Positions 44,914 through 56,800 of a stretch of 64,000 nucleotides of DNA are shown in pieces. The notes beneath the pieces are model-generated. The model did no database searches and was not told the DNA's origin. It saw only the letters and a list, made by a program, of their open reading frames with translations. Source of the DNA: Phycisphaerae bacterium (GTDB taxonomy: Bacteria > Planctomycetota > Phycisphaerae > UBA1845); contig JAJDDT010000052.1 of NCBI GenBank assembly GCA_029260165.1, positions 28,804 through 92,803 on the forward strand. The letters run 5' to 3'. Each line of letters starts with the position of its first letter. The stretch's first letter is position 1. Made by a program: the position numbers and the translations under genes.

Positions 44914-46971
44914 CTAAAAGCGATCTTTTCCCGAAACCGGGGCAAAATGAGACATCTCCATCGTCGCAGATGCCCGACCCTGCGTCAGACTCCGAAGCGC
45001 CGTCGTGTATCCAAACAACTCCCGAAGCGAAACATGGGCGTCGATCACGCGGAAATGACCGCGAATATCCGTCCCCGTGATGACCGCATGACGCACACCC
45101 AGGTCGCTGTTCACCGCCCCGAACGATTCATCCGGTGTGACGATCTGCACTTTCATCATAGGCTCAAGCAGCACCGCCTCACCCTCACGCATCGCATTCT
45201 CAAACGCAATCCTCGCCGCGTTCTCAAACGCCAGCTCGGAACTCTCCTCCTCGCTCATCTGAGCAGAAACAAGCGTTGCTTTCCACTCGATCACCGGACT
45301 GCCGTGGACAATGCCGCTCACCGCCGCATCCTCCACCCCCTGACGAACCGCCGCCAGATATTCAGGCCTCAACGTCCCCGCCGGAGTCGCATCCTCAAAT
45401 TCCCAACTTTCCGCCCCCTCTTCCCGTTTCAAAGGCTCCAAACGCAACGTCACGACCGCAAAATGCCCCCTGCCCGCAAACTCACGAACAAAACGCCCTT
45501 CAGCTTCCGCCACCTTTGTTACAGTCTCCCTGAAAGAGACCCGCGGTTGCCCAACGTTGACCGGCACCCCGAAATCGTCGCGAATCCGGCGAACCAACAC
45601 ATCCAGATGCAATTCGCCCATCCCCGAAACCAACATCTGCCCCGTCTCTTCGTTAACGTCCGCCCGAAACGAAGGATCCTGCCTCGCCAATGCTTTCAAA
45701 ACCCCGATCAGTTTGTCACGATCCTTCGACGACACCGGCTCAACCGATTGCGCGATGACCGTCTCGGCGAACTCTATTTTTTCAAGCAACAGTGGATTCT
45801 TGGGGTCGCACAACGTGTGGCTTGTCAGCGATTCCTTCAAACCAATCACCGCCACGATATCTCCTGCCTCTGCAAAATCGATTTGCTCTCGCTTTTTCGC
45901 AAAAACGCGGAACACGCGGGAAATGTTTTCCTTGCGATTCAAGGCTGAATTCAACAGACGAGACGACGTTTTCAGTGTGCCTGAATAAATTCTCAAATAA
46001 CACAAATCAACCGGTTTTTCCGCGACGATCTTGAAAACCAACGCAGCCAGCGGGCCTTTCGGGTCAGGCTGCAATTCCACATCACGCCCCCCCCCAGTGG
46101 GATCGTGTGCAACAACCGGCGGAACGTCCAGCGGTGACGGAAGGTAACGGCACACCCCGTCCAGCAATCTTTGCACGCCAACGTGCTTGAGCGAGGACCC
46201 GCAAAACGTTGGCTGCAACACCCCGGAAATCGTCCCCGCCCGCAGGCTGGCGATCAGCTCATCTTCCGTGATTGGCTCGTCATGGATGTATTTGTCCATC
46301 AGCGCATCGGAGAACTCCGCCGCTTTTTCCTCCAGCTCTTTTCGGGCCAGGCGGGCTTGCTCGACCAACGCCTCCGGTATCCCGGATTCGGTGAATTTCA
46401 CGCCCTGCGTGTCGGGCTTGTAGTACACCGCCTTCATGGTGAGCAGGTCGATCAGTCCTTCAAAGTGAATTTCCGCACCGATCGGCAGTTGCACCGGGAC
46501 CGGATTGCCACCGAGGCGTTTACGGATCGAACTGATCGCCTCCTGGAAATCCGCACCGACCTTGTCCATTTTGTTGATGAAACAGATTCTCGGCACGTTG
46601 TATTTGTCGGCCTGTTGCCAAACAGTCTCGCTCTGCGCTTCCACGCCTTCCTTGGCATCAAACACGGAAATGACGCCGTCCAGAACACGAAGCGATCGCT
46701 CAACCTCGGCGGTGAAATCCACATGCCCGGGTGTGTCGATCAGATTGATGGAATGGCTTTTCCAGGTGCAGGTAACCGCGGCTGAATAGATCGTGATTCC
46801 CCGCTCCTGCTCCTGTTCGTCGAAATCGGTCGTGGTCGTACCATCGTCGACCTCGCCCATGCGGTGGGTCATACCCGTATAGAACAACACACGCTCGGTC
46901 GTGGTTGTCTTGCCCGCGTCAATGTGGGCTGTGATACCGATATTTCGGACCTTTTCGAGGTCGAGGCTCAT
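44914..46971 (-). CDS. fusA: Elongation factor G
   Basis: A 685-residue translocase GTPase. G1 is [13 protein letters not shown]3 DTPGHVDF, G4 NKMD; domains II-V follow. The switch I region reads [22 protein letters not shown], where classical EF-G has [21 protein letters not shown], so it belongs to a divergent EF-G subgroup. Position between rpsG and rpsJ argues that it is the main translocase. ATG 46971 is used (GTG one codon upstream). No tuf follows it; tuf lies at the head of the block. Confidence 0.93.
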   Translation of the reverse strand: MSLDLEKVRNIGITAHIDAGKTTTTERVLFYTGMTHRMGEVDDGTTTTDFDEQEQERGITIYSAAVTCTWKSHSINLIDTPGHVDFTAEVERSLRVLDGVISVFDAKEGVEAQSETVWQQADKYNVPRICFINKMDKVGADFQEAISSIRKRLGGNPVPVQLPIGAEIHFEGLIDLLTMKAVYYKPDTQGVKFTESGIPEALVEQARLARKELEEKAAEFSDALMDKYIHDEPITEDELIASLRAGTISGVLQPTFCGSSLKHVGVQRLLDGVCRYLPSPLDVPPVVAHDPTGGGRDVELQPDPKGPLAALVFKIVAEKPVDLCYLRIYSGTLKTSSRLLNSALNRKENISRVFRVFAKKREQIDFAEAGDIVAVIGLKESLTSHTLCDPKNPLLLEKIEFAETVIAQSVEPVSSKDRDKLIGVLKALARQDPSFRADVNEETGQMLVSGMGELHLDVLVRRIRDDFGVPVNVGQPRVSFRETVTKVAEAEGRFVREFAGRGHFAVVTLRLEPLKREEGAESWEFEDATPAGTLRPEYLAAVRQGVEDAAVSGIVHGSPVIEWKATLVSAQMSEEESSELAFENAARIAFENAMREGEAVLLEPMMKVQIVTPDESFGAVNSDLGVRHAVITGTDIRGHFRVIDAHVSLRELFGYTTALRSLTQGRASATMEMSHFAPVSGKDRF

Positions 46972-47033
46972 CACACTTCTCTTTGGAAAACGCCTGTTTT
47001 TCTCTGCTGGATTCTGACTCTCTGATCGGATTT

Positions 47034-47061
47034 CGTCGATTTCCCGTCACGAAAATCGACG
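47034..47061 (-). other. Hairpin in the fusA leader
   Basis: A 9-bp inverted repeat CGTCGATTT / AAATCGACG (47034-47042 and 47053-47061) lies downstream of the proposed fusA promoter and would form a stem in the mRNA leader. It could be a translational control element; nothing more can be shown. Confidence 0.4.
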
Positions 47062-47085
47062 GGTCAATCCCGGCGTGCCAACCGC

Positions 47086-47114
47086 ACTATAGCCAGGCAA
47101 TCCGCGCATGAAAA
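47086..47114 (-). promoter_or_regulatory. Putative fusA promoter
   Basis: TATAGT (47091-47086) with TTTTCA at 17 nt, the -35 falling in the U-tract of the preceding terminator, on the minus strand. Confidence 0.45.
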
Positions 47115-47143
47115 GGCCCGATGCGTTCTGCACGTCGGGCCTT
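47108..47143 (-). terminator. Intrinsic terminator after rpsG
   Basis: A perfect 9-bp stem AAGGCCCGA / TCGGGCCTT (47135-47143 and 47113-47121 on the plus strand), with a 13-nt loop, is followed on the minus strand by TTC. It lies 20 nt after the rpsG stop and separates the str genes from fusA. Confidence 0.7.
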
Positions 47144-47163
47144 GTAGAATACGTCGAGCTTGT

Positions 47164-47640
47164 TTACCACGCAAAGTGGGCGAAGGCTTTGTTCGCGTCG
47201 GCCATTCGGTGCACGTTGTCACGTGTCGTCATGGCAGACCCCTCACCGCGAAAGGCGTCTGCAATCTCCTGGGCGAGGAATTCGCACATCGGCTTACCCG
47301 ATCGGCCACGAATCGACTGCAGGATCCACCGCATCGCAAGCGACATCTGACGTTTGCGGTTCACCTGCATCGGCACCTGGTAATTTGAACCACCGACGCG
47401 CTTCGAGCGCACCTCAATGTTTGGCTTAACGTTGTTGATCGCCGTTTCAAACACCTCGAGCGGTGGTGTGTCCTTGATGCGTTTTTCGATGATGTCCATG
47501 GCGTCATAGACAACACGTCGGGCGACGCTTTTCTTGCCATCATACATGAAGCAATTGATAAACTTGGCGACCAGTTTGCTGTCGAAGCGCGGGTCAGGTC
47601 GAAGCTGTTCAGCGGATGCGGTGAATCGTTTGTATGCCAT
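47164..47640 (-). CDS. rpsG: Ribosomal protein uS7
   Basis: 158 residues. Contains [48 protein letters not shown] sequence ([19 protein letters not shown]) and [24 protein letters not shown]. It organises the 3' domain of 16S rRNA. It is followed by a terminator rather than directly by fusA. Confidence 0.96.
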   Translation of the reverse strand: MAYKRFTASAEQLRPDPRFDSKLVAKFINCFMYDGKKSVARRVVYDAMDIIEKRIKDTPPLEVFETAINNVKPNIEVRSKRVGGSNYQVPMQVNRKRQMSLAMRWILQSIRGRSGKPMCEFLAQEIADAFRGEGSAMTTRDNVHRMADANKAFAHFAW

Positions 47641-47658
47641 ACTCTCGAAAACCCTCGT

Positions 47659-48285
47659 TTAGTCCGATACTCGTTTATCACCGGCAGTTGATCTGCCGTC
47701 GATCATTGATGCCAAAAATCCAAATGCCTCGCACGCAGCGACGGCGATGGCAGCCTCAACGGCTGCCTTGAAAACAAAAGGCTTGAACGCAAGATCAAGT
47801 GCGTTCTGCACAGACACCTCCAGAACCATCGCCATCCAGAGCGTGCCGAAAATCAGGACGCACAACGCGCCAACCGTCACGGCTACAAACCGTCGCCCAA
47901 CGCCTTTTGCTTCGCGGGCGATCACAGCTGTGAGGTACGCGGCGAAAACAAAACCGACCAGATAGCCCGCCGTTATTCCGAACAATCCAAGCGAGCCTGG
48001 TGAGAATATCGGCAGGTTTTGCGACTGACCCACCGTTCCCAGTCCGAGGTACAGAACCATGGCAGCAGCGGCAGAAACCGGTCGCAGGATCAGTCCGGCG
48101 AGAAGAACAGGAACAAGATGCAGGGTCATGGGCACCGGTGTCAACGGGGTCACGACCCTTGCGTTTGCACAGAGCACCGTCAGGAGGCAAATCCCCAAAA
48201 TCCAGGCCAACTCACGCAGCCCGGACCGATGAGCCGACCCAACCACACCAGCAACGCGCGAGGATGTCACCTGAACCTCGTGCAT
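47659..48285 (-). CDS. bioY: BioY-type biotin transporter subunit
   Basis: A 208-residue membrane protein with five or six helices. The signature region TPVPMTLHLVPVLLAGLILRP, then VLYLGLGTVGQSQNLPIFSPGSLGLFGITAGYLVGFVFAAYL, follows the BioY pattern (PVTxQ...LL-G, GxxGxPVF, GPTGGYLxGF). BioY is the substrate-binding S component of ECF biotin transporters and can act alone. Its ATG comes directly after the rpsL TAA with no gap, and rpsG follows 18 nt later, so it is embedded in the str operon and must be translated with ribosomal proteins. No ECF A or T genes are nearby. The family call rests on pattern only. Confidence 0.78.
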   Translation of the reverse strand: MHEVQVTSSRVAGVVGSAHRSGLRELAWILGICLLTVLCANARVVTPLTPVPMTLHLVPVLLAGLILRPVSAAAAMVLYLGLGTVGQSQNLPIFSPGSLGLFGITAGYLVGFVFAAYLTAVIAREAKGVGRRFVAVTVGALCVLIFGTLWMAMVLEVSVQNALDLAFKPFVFKAAVEAAIAVAACEAFGFLASMIDGRSTAGDKRVSD

Positions 48286-48678
48286 TTATTTCTTGCGACG
48301 CTTCACGCCGTACTTGCTGCGGGCCTGGTTTCGAGGTCTGTTTTCCTTGTCACCCTCAACGCCGGAGCAGTCGAGCGTGCCACGAACGATGTGGTAACGC
48401 ACACCGGGAAGGTCACGAACACGACCACCGCGAACAAGCACAATCGAGTGCTCCTGCAGGTTGTGGTCGATTCCGCCGATGTAGGCGGTCACTTCCTTGC
48501 CATTGGTCAGGCGAACACGGGCCACCTTTCGCAGGGCGGAGTTCGGCTTCTTGGGTGTCTGCGTCTTGACGATGAGGCAGACGCCCTGCCGCTGCGGGCA
48601 TTGATTCAGGTCACGGACCTTTGACTTTTTGTGCGATATTCGCCGAGGCTTTCGCACGAGCTGATTAATCGTTGGCAT
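48286..48678 (-). CDS. rpsL: Ribosomal protein uS12
   Basis: 130 residues. [21 protein letters not shown] and [32 protein letters not shown] are the decoding-centre loops, with the lysines known as streptomycin-resistance sites conserved. The N-terminus has the usual [11 protein letters not shown]. It is the head of the str cluster, with its own promoter. Confidence 0.96.
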   Translation of the reverse strand: MPTINQLVRKPRRISHKKSKVRDLNQCPQRQGVCLIVKTQTPKKPNSALRKVARVRLTNGKEVTAYIGGIDHNLQEHSIVLVRGGRVRDLPGVRYHIVRGTLDCSGVEGDKENRPRNQARSKYGVKRRKK

Positions 48679-48720
48679 AAACCGTTCTCAAATCCTAAGG
48701 TCAATGTTGCGTCACATCAC

Positions 48721-48742
48721 GCCGCAGCTATCGGCTGCGAGC
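48721..48742 (-). other. Hairpin in the rpsL leader
   Basis: CGCAGC / GCTGCG inverted repeat with a short loop between the rpsL promoter and gene (minus strand), a possible leader stem. Its role is unknown. Confidence 0.3.
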
Positions 48743-48747
48743 CATGC

Positions 48748-48777
48748 AGTATAGCCCGGAGTCAGGGGGATTGACAA
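48748..48777 (-). promoter_or_regulatory. Promoter of rpsL (str cluster)
   Basis: TTGTCA (48777-48772), an 18-nt spacer and TATACT (48753-48748) on the minus strand, in the gap between rpoC and rpsL. Confidence 0.65.
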
Positions 48778-48796
48778 TACCCTGACGCGGGCGGTT

Positions 48797-51700
48797 TCAT
48801 CCGTTTTCCGGGGGCACCAGGCCATCGCCCCCATCCACCGTGCCGGTACTGGTGTCCGGTGGTGCCTCGAGGACTGCTGACGTGCCCCCCGGTTGCCCGA
48901 AAGCTGACGGAGCCGACGCATCACCCAGCGTGCTGCCCGCAGTCAAACCAGCCAGCAACTCCTCGGCAGGTTCACCGCCCAGAGAGACCTCGCCCGCGAC
49001 AGGCTCGGGAAGCGGAATCGGCTCGCCGATCTGTCTGGCTCCGATTTCGAGATGTCGCTTGAATCCGGTACCGGCTGGGATCAGGTGACCGAGAATCACG
49101 TTTTCCTTCAGGCCGAGCAACTGGTCGTTGGCGCTGGCCAACGCCGCTTCGGTGAGCACCTTGGTCGTTTCCTGGAACGACGCAGCCGAGATAAACGACT
49201 CGCTCTGGAGACTGGCTTTGGTGATTCCGAGCAGGATGGTCGATGCGGTGGCCTGCTTCGGACGTTTGCCCTTGGCTGGCTCACCACCTTCCTCCTCGGC
49301 GTTTTCGTTGTGCTCGCTGAATTCGCTCTTGAGCACGATGTCGCCGATTTTCAATTCGGTGTCGCCCGGATCGATGATTCTCATGCTCCGTGCCAACCGT
49401 TCGTTTTCGTCGCGGAAGCGGAACCTGTCGACGATTTCCATCGGCAGGAAGAGCGAATCCCCCGCATTCTCGACGCGAACCTTGCGGAGCATCTGGGCGA
49501 TGATGATCTCAACGTGCTTGTCGTTGATACCCACGTTTTGCGAACGATAGACCGACTGGATACCAGCCATGAGGTAATTCTGGAGGGCTTCGTCACCCTT
49601 GATTCGAAGGATGTCGTGCGGCACGAGCGGACCCTCGATGAGCGGATCGCCCGCTTCGACCTCGTCACCCGCGTGCACGAGCAGTTGACGGTCCTGGGGT
49701 ACATGGTGCTCTTTTTCGATACCGCTTTCGCTCTTGACGATAATCGTCATCTTACCGCGACGCTTGTCGGGACGAATCTCGACGATGCCGGAGATTTCAG
49801 CCATGACCGAAGGCTCTTTCGGCTTGCGTGCTTCAAAAATCTCCGTCACACGCGGCAGACCACCGGTAATGTCCTGGGTACCACTCATCGCACGAGGCTG
49901 GCGGGCGAGCAACATGCCCGGGTGGACATCCTGCCCCTCTTCGACCTCAATGCGAGCCTTGGCGGGAAGATAATGGTAATCCAGGACGTGGCCTTCCTTG
50001 TCCTCGATGACGATTTGCGGATGTTTTTCACCCTTGTGCTCGATCACGATGTACTTCGAGCCGGCACGCTCCTGTTCCAGCCGGACGGTTTCGCCCTCGG
50101 CGATGTCCTGGAATCGTACAAATCCACCCACCTCCGCCAGAATGGGCGTCAGGTGCGTGTCCCAGGTGACGATCGCCGCTCCAGCCTTAACCTTCTCGCC
50201 GTTTTTGGCAAGGATTTCAGAGCCGTAACCGACCTTGTGACGTTCAAGCTCGCGACCCTTGTCGTCGTGAACCGCAATCTCCGCATTTCGTTTTAGAGCG
50301 ACGGCGCGGGCTTCCCGACCGGCGTGTGCAGGCACATCAACAACAAACGATGGATCGACGTAAAACACGGTACCCGCCTGGGTCGTGCGAATCTCGTTGT
50401 CGACCACCGAGTGCGACGCAACACCACCTGTGTGGAACGTACGCATTGTGAGCTGCGTGCCCGGCTCGCCGATCGACTGGGCTGCGATGATACCGACAGC
50501 CATCCCCTCCTCGACGAGGTCGCTCGTCGACATGTCCCAGCCATAGCACCTGGCACAGATGCCGACCGGGCTTTCACACGTCAGTCCACTGCGAACGCGA
50601 ATCTTGTCCAGTCCCAAAGCCTCGATCTTGATGGCGGTCTCCCGGGTGATAACCTCGCTCTCCCTGACAATCATCTCATCAGTGATCGGATTGCGAATGC
50701 TGTCGCGCGCGACGCGACCGATAATCCGCTGCTGCAGCGAGATGTCGACCTCTTCGCCCTTGTAGGTCGCCGACTTGGTGATGCCCTTGATCGTTCCGCA
50801 GTCGTTTTCGTTGATGATCACGTTTTGCGCAACATCCGCCAGCTTGCGTGTCAGGTAACCCGAGTCAGCCGTCTTGAGCGCGGTATCCGCCAACCCCTTG
50901 CGCGCGCCGTGGGTCGAACTGAAGTACTGGAGCACCGACAGCCCTTCGCGGAAGTTGGCGGTGATCGGCGTCTCGATGATCTCGCCGGAAGGCTTGGCCA
51001 TCAGAGCACGCATGCCCGACAACTGACGAATCTGGTCAACACTGCCTCGAGCACCGGATTCGGTCATCAGAAAAATCGGGTTCAGGTAGGCTTTGCCGTT
51101 TTTGGCATCGGGCTTGACGTACATGCCCTTCTCGTCTCGATAGTCGGTGCGAAGCTCGATCATCATCTCTGCGGTGACCAGCTCACGCGCGTGAATCCAG
51201 ACGTCGATCAACTGATTGTAACGCTCCAGCGGCGTCAGCGCACCGTTGGTGAAATCACGCTCAATACGATCAACACGCTTCTGAGCGGCCCCAATGATCT
51301 TACTCTTGGCTGCCGGGATGCGCATGTCGGTCACGCCGAACGACAATCCCGCCAACGTGCTCCACCGGAACCCGATGCGCTTGATGGCGTCGAGAAGGTC
51401 AATCGTATCTCCGCGACCCTGCACGACGTGGCAGTCGGCGATGACGCGGGCAGCCCCTTTTTGCGAAAGCGAATAGTTGTAAAAACTCATCCCGTCAGGA
51501 AGAATATCGTTGAATATCAAACGCCCCGCGGTCGTCACAAGCAACTCGCCCTCTTTGATCTCTCGCGGGTCTTCCTTCTGGTCCTCGATCACCGTCTTCC
51601 GGGCAGTACGACATCGAATCCTGTCGTGAATACCGATTTTTCCAAGATCAAAGGCGAGCATCGCTTCATGTGCATTCATAAAGCGAGGCATCTGCTTCTC

Positions 51701-53254
51701 CTCGATCCCGGGGCTGACGTGATCGGTCGTCAGAAAGAAAATACCGAGCACGATATCCTGCGACGGCGACATGATCGGCGAGCCGTTGGCGGGACTGAAA
51801 ATATTGTTGGTCGACATGACCAGCACATGCGCTTCTGCCTGCGCTTCGATCGACAAGGGCAGATGGACGGCCATCTGATCACCGTCAAAATCAGCATTGA
51901 ATCCCTTGCACACCAACGGGTGAACCTTGATCGCGTTGCCCTCGACAAGCACGGGCTGGAACGCCTGAATACTCATCCGGTGAAGCGTCGGCGCGCGATT
52001 CAACATGACCGGGTGATGGCGAATGACCTCCTCGAGAATGTCCCAAATCTCCTGATCGCGACGTTCGAGCATCTTCTTGGCACTCTTGATCGTGTCAGCC
52101 AGTCCGCGATCCTTCAACTTGCGGATGATAAATGGCTGGAACAACTCAAGCGCGATGGGCTTGGGCAATCCACACTCATTCAGCTTCAATTCCGGACCTA
52201 CAACGATGACCGAGCGAGCGGAGTAATCAACACGTTTGCCGAGAAGGTTCTCACGGAACCGTCCCTGCTTGCCCTTGATCATGTCCGTCAGAGACTTGAG
52301 AGGCCTGTTGCTCGATCCCAGCACAGGCCGGCGACAGCGACCGTTGTCAAACAGAGCATCGACCGCCTGCTGCAACATCCGCTTTTCGTTCTGGATGATC
52401 ACCTCGGGCGCATTGAGATCGACAAGCTTCTTAAGCCGGTTGTTTCGATTGATGATACGCCGATACAGGTCGTTCAGGTCGCTCGTTGCAAAATTACCAC
52501 TGTCAAGCAAAACCAGCGGCCTCAAATCCGGCGGAATAACAGGGATAACGTCCAGAATCATCCACGTCGACTCGTTGTCCGACTTGCGCAACGCCTCGAC
52601 AATCTTGAGACGCTTGCTGAGTTCCTTTATTTTTTGCTGGCTGTTGGTCTTGGTCAGCGCGTCACGCAGCGAATCCGAAAGCTCGCTCAGGTTGAGATTG
52701 GTGAGCAGCTCCTTGATCGCTTCAGCCCCCATCATCGCGCCAAACGACATCCCATACTTCTCGTGGGCCGCTCGATACTCCTCCTCGGTGAGCATGGAGC
52801 ACCGCTCCAACGGCGTGTCACCCGGTTCGGTCACGATATAGTCCTGGAAATACACGATCTTTTCCAGGTCGGCTGTCTTGAGACCCAGAAGCGCCCCAAG
52901 CCTGGACGGCATCGACTTGAAAAACCAGATGTGCACCACCGGGGCAGCCAGGTTGATATGCCCCATGCGCTTACGACGGACGCGCGAGTGCGTCACCTTG
53001 ACGCCGCATCGATCGCAAATGATGCCCTTGTGTTTGGTCCCCTTGAACTTGCCACACGCACATTCCCAGTCGCGCTCCGGGCCGAAGATGCGCTCGCAGA
53101 ACAGGCCGTCCTTCTCTGCTCGATAGGTGCGGTAGTTGATCGTTTCGGGTTTCTTGACCTCCCCGAATGACCATGCCCTGATATCGTTCGGCGACGCCAA
53201 CCCGACTTTGACGTTGCCATAATCGTTGATGCGGTCGTAAATGTTACCCAACAT
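48797..53254 (-). CDS. rpoC: RNA polymerase subunit beta'
   Basis: 1485 residues (E. coli 1407). The N-terminal zinc ribbon is [20 protein letters not shown]. The active-site motif is NADFDGDQM around residue 450, binding catalytic magnesium. The bridge-helix/trigger area includes SGARGS and TFHTGGVAS, and a second zinc site is in [15 protein letters not shown]. The C-terminus ends in a Gly/Pro/Thr-rich tail of about 70 residues ([11 protein letters not shown] onward) not seen in E. coli. It is separated from rpoB by an acetyltransferase gene. Confidence 0.96.
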   Translation of the reverse strand: MLGNIYDRINDYGNVKVGLASPNDIRAWSFGEVKKPETINYRTYRAEKDGLFCERIFGPERDWECACGKFKGTKHKGIICDRCGVKVTHSRVRRKRMGHINLAAPVVHIWFFKSMPSRLGALLGLKTADLEKIVYFQDYIVTEPGDTPLERCSMLTEEEYRAAHEKYGMSFGAMMGAEAIKELLTNLNLSELSDSLRDALTKTNSQQKIKELSKRLKIVEALRKSDNESTWMILDVIPVIPPDLRPLVLLDSGNFATSDLNDLYRRIINRNNRLKKLVDLNAPEVIIQNEKRMLQQAVDALFDNGRCRRPVLGSSNRPLKSLTDMIKGKQGRFRENLLGKRVDYSARSVIVVGPELKLNECGLPKPIALELFQPFIIRKLKDRGLADTIKSAKKMLERRDQEIWDILEEVIRHHPVMLNRAPTLHRMSIQAFQPVLVEGNAIKVHPLVCKGFNADFDGDQMAVHLPLSIEAQAEAHVLVMSTNNIFSPANGSPIMSPSQDIVLGIFFLTTDHVSPGIEEKQMPRFMNAHEAMLAFDLGKIGIHDRIRCRTARKTVIEDQKEDPREIKEGELLVTTAGRLIFNDILPDGMSFYNYSLSQKGAARVIADCHVVQGRGDTIDLLDAIKRIGFRWSTLAGLSFGVTDMRIPAAKSKIIGAAQKRVDRIERDFTNGALTPLERYNQLIDVWIHARELVTAEMMIELRTDYRDEKGMYVKPDAKNGKAYLNPIFLMTESGARGSVDQIRQLSGMRALMAKPSGEIIETPITANFREGLSVLQYFSSTHGARKGLADTALKTADSGYLTRKLADVAQNVIINENDCGTIKGITKSATYKGEEVDISLQQRIIGRVARDSIRNPITDEMIVRESEVITRETAIKIEALGLDKIRVRSGLTCESPVGICARCYGWDMSTSDLVEEGMAVGIIAAQSIGEPGTQLTMRTFHTGGVASHSVVDNEIRTTQAGTVFYVDPSFVVDVPAHAGREARAVALKRNAEIAVHDDKGRELERHKVGYGSEILAKNGEKVKAGAAIVTWDTHLTPILAEVGGFVRFQDIAEGETVRLEQERAGSKYIVIEHKGEKHPQIVIEDKEGHVLDYHYLPAKARIEVEEGQDVHPGMLLARQPRAMSGTQDITGGLPRVTEIFEARKPKEPSVMAEISGIVEIRPDKRRGKMTIIVKSESGIEKEHHVPQDRQLLVHAGDEVEAGDPLIEGPLVPHDILRIKGDEALQNYLMAGIQSVYRSQNVGINDKHVEIIIAQMLRKVRVENAGDSLFLPMEIVDRFRFRDENERLARSMRIIDPGDTELKIGDIVLKSEFSEHNENAEEEGGEPAKGKRPKQATASTILLGITKASLQSESFISAASFQETTKVLTEAALASANDQLLGLKENVILGHLIPAGTGFKRHLEIGARQIGEPIPLPEPVAGEVSLGGEPAEELLAGLTAGSTLGDASAPSAFGQPGGTSAVLEAPPDTSTGTVDGGDGLVPPENG

Positions 53255-53320
53255 CCAGTTCTATCCTTCTTGCTGCGTTTGTGTGACTGACTTCACGACG
53301 CGAAACAGCTTGCGACTGAC

Positions 53321-53803
53321 CTAGGAGAGCGCCACGGTTTCGGCGATCGCCGGCGTGCCGACCTCCAACTTCATCGCCACCACGCCACCGACCTTCCTGA
53401 ACCCAATCTCCTCACAGAAATCCATTTCCGTGCCATAGGCAAGCACATGGATTTCCTCAACACCGTATTCACGCAACGCCTCGATAACCCGAACAGCCAT
53501 CTCGCGCGCGATCCCGTTGTGATCGTGTTCCACCCGACCATCGACACGTGTCACCGCGCCAGGCCCCTGAAACGACGGATCAAGCTTGCACTCCGCCAGG
53601 TGACCGTGAACACCGTCCGTCGTGCCCCGGGCGATACCGATCAACCGACCGTTCGTCCGCGCCGCAACGAAACACAGGCTCTGCTCGATCATCCGCGACA
53701 GCTTCTCGTGAGAACCCGTTGTGTGATGATTCTGGCGGTCATAAAACTCCGCCAATTCATCGACTCCCAACGATTCAACCGTTTCAAACGTAATTTCAGA
53801 CAT
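53321..53803 (-). CDS. GNAT-like acetyltransferase between rpoB and rpoC
   Basis: 160 residues. ATG 53803 has an excellent ribosome site (GGGAGGT, seven bases). The fold pattern is GNAT-like: LCFVAARTNGRLIGIARGTTDG (strands 2-4), an alpha-3 region HNGIAREMAVRVIEALREYG in place of a strict Q/RxxGxG/A loop, and the closing FCEEIGFRKVGG. The acetyl-CoA loop is degenerate, so activity is unsure. It sits in the same orientation between rpoB and rpoC (gaps 29 and 66 nt) and must be co-transcribed with them. The substrate is unknown; acetylation of RNA polymerase or a ribosomal protein is speculation. Confidence 0.75.
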   Translation of the reverse strand: MSEITFETVESLGVDELAEFYDRQNHHTTGSHEKLSRMIEQSLCFVAARTNGRLIGIARGTTDGVHGHLAECKLDPSFQGPGAVTRVDGRVEHDHNGIAREMAVRVIEALREYGVEEIHVLAYGTEMDFCEEIGFRKVGGVVAMKLEVGTPAIAETVALS

Positions 53804-53832
53804 CGTGCGACCTCCCGAAAGGTCCATGCCGA

Positions 53833-56800
53833 TCAAATGATCCGGCGTTTTTCCAACTGGATATTCATTCCCAGCCCGCGTATTTCATTGCACAACACGT
53901 CGAACGACACCGGTGTGCCCGCCTCCAGCGTGTTCGTGCCCTTGACCATTGATTCGTAAAGCTTCGTGCGGCCCTCGACGTCATCACTCTTGACCGTCAA
54001 CAGCTCCTGCAGGATATGGGCAGCTCCATAAGCTTCCAGACCCCAAACCTCCATCTCACCGAAGCGCTGCCCACCCGTTCGCGCCTTGCCACCAAGAGGT
54101 TGCTGCGTGATCAGACTGTAAGGCCCGGTCGCCCGTGCGTGAATCTTGTCATCCACCAGATGGTGCAGCTTCAACATATAGATGTAGCCAACCGTCACCG
54201 TCTCGTGGAGTGGATCACCCGTGCGACCATCATACAACTGAACCTTGCCACCATAGGGCATCTCAGCGAAGATTCGCCGCGACTTTGAAGGATCACGATA
54301 GTCCAACTCCTCCCGAACTTTTCGACACTGAGCATTGGCCTCTGCCACCGCATCGTGAATCTCCTGCTCTTTGGCACCGTCAAACACCGGCGTAATCGCC
54401 TGGAACCCGAGAATCTTTGCAGCCCAACCGAGATGGGTCTCGAGAATCTGGCCAACATTCATACGCGACGGCACGCCCAACGGATTCAAAAGAATCTCCA
54501 CCGGCGTTCCGTCGTCCAGAAACGGCATGTCCTCTTCCGGAAGAATTCGGGCAATCACACCCTTGTTTCCGTGACGACCCGCCATCTTGTCACCAACCGA
54601 CAGTTGCCGTTTCGTCGCGATGTAAATCTTCACCATCTCAAGCACACCCGATGGCAACTCATCGCCGCGCTTCATGTGTGCAACCTTGCGGTCACGCTCC
54701 TCAACAATCGCCGAAATCCGAGGCCAATACCGATCGACAACCGCCAAAGCAGCAGGCCTCGCCGACGCCGGCTTGATCCATTTCAACTCACGGGCAGCCA
54801 CATGAGCAGAGAAACTCTCGATCTGCTCCAGGATAACCTCGTCCAGATCACTCTTGCCGACGATCTGACGTGTCGTTGGATCGACCATCTCCTGATCCAG
54901 ATCGGAGGCCAACTCGTCGCACATCGTCTTGAACAACGCGATCAGGGATTTGTTCGACTGAACCTCGTATTCCTTAATCTCCCGATCCAGCGCCTTCTTC
55001 TGCGGGTCCGTCATGTTCCCGCCCTTGCTGAACCGCTTCGTGTCGATCACGATGCCCGCCTCACCCGACGACAATTCGAGTGAATCGTTTTTGACATCCT
55101 CACCCGCGCGGCCAAAAATGGCGTGCAACAGCTTCTCTTCGGGAGTCAACTCGCTCTTGGACTTCGGACTGACCTTGCCGACCAGAATGTCGCCGGCTCT
55201 GACTCGCGTCCCGACCTGCACCACACCATTCTCGTCGAGGTTGCGCAATGCCTTTTCGCTGACATTCGGAATGTCCGCCGTAAACTCCTCGCGACCAAGC
55301 TTGGTTTCACGTATCTCGACGTCATATTCATCAATGTGAATGCTCGTAAACACGTCGTCGCGCACCAAGCGCTCGCTGATCAGAATCGCGTCCTCGAAGT
55401 TGTAACCGTCGAACGTCATGAATCCGACCAAAACGTTCTTACCCAACGCCAACTCCCCGTGACGCGTGGCAGGTCCATCAGCGATGATTTGTTTTTCACT
55501 GACACGATCACCAACATGGACCAACGGAACCTGGTTCAGGCACGTCCGCTCGTTCAAACCCTGGAACTTGCGGAGAACATATTCGTCCGTCTCGTTGACC
55601 ACGATCCGCTCGGCATCAACATAGGTCACCTTGCCCGCGTTCACGGCACGAACGACCATCCCGCTGTTTTCAGCCACCGGACGCTCAACACCCGTACCCA
55701 CAATCGGCGGTTCCACCTTCAGCAAGGGAACAGCCTGCCGCTGCATGTTCGAGCCCATCAACGCACGGTTGGCGTCGTCATGCTCCAGAAACGGAATCAA
55801 CGCAGCCGACACACCAATCGTCTGCTTGGGCGACATGTCCACATAACTCACCTCGGTGTGGTCCGCCGTGCTCAACTCACCGTGTGCACGAACAATCAGA
55901 TTGCCCTCACGAAGCTTGCCCGTTTCAGAATCGATCGCCTCGGGCGGTGCGAGAATGTGACGCATTTCCTCGTCAGCCCGCAGGTAGGTCACCTCGTCTG
56001 CCACCTTGTTGCTCTTGCCAACCTTGCGGTAGGGCGTAATCAGAAAACCATAATCATCAACATCGCTATAGATGCTCAGCGATGCAATCAAACCAATGTT
56101 CGTCCCCTCAGGCGTCTCGATCGGACAGATTCTGCCATAGTGACTGATGTGAACGTCACGCACCTCAAAACCAGCGCGCTTCCGATTCAACCCACCAGGT
56201 CCCAACGCGGACAAGCGACGTTCATGCGTCAACTGCGACAGCGGATTCGTCTGATCCACGACCTGCGACAGCTCGCTGCGACCGAAGAAGAAATCGATGC
56301 TCGAACTGATCGATTTGGTGTTAATCAACTCGGCAATTCGACCGATGTTCTCAGGGTCTTTCAGACTCATCCGCTCCTGAACGGTCCGGCGAAGCTTCAA
56401 AAATCCCTTCCGAATCTCGTCAGAAGCCAATTCATCAATCGTCCGCAGACGACGATTACCCAGATGGTCAATATCGTCCACCTCAAAACGCGATTCCCCC
56501 GTTCGCAACAACAGCAAATACTTCACGCACGCCACCACGTCCTCGACCCGAAGAACCATGATCGAGTCATCGACGTTGGTTTCCAGCTTGCGATTCAGAC
56601 GGAATCGCCCAACCTTGCCGAGACGGTACCGGTTGTCATCGAAAAACTTTTCCTGGAACAACTTGCGGGCTTTATCAACCTGCGGCGGATTCCCGGGACG
56701 GAGACGACTGTAGATTTTCAACAACGCCTCTTCGTGCGACCGCGTGCTGTCATCCGCCAACGTATTCAACATCAACGGATCGGTAACATCCGTAATCACT

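Noticed and set aside
50324..53170. A 948-codon open frame on the plus strand
   Set aside because: It is antisense to rpoC and shows no domain or ribosome site; a mirror of the real gene.
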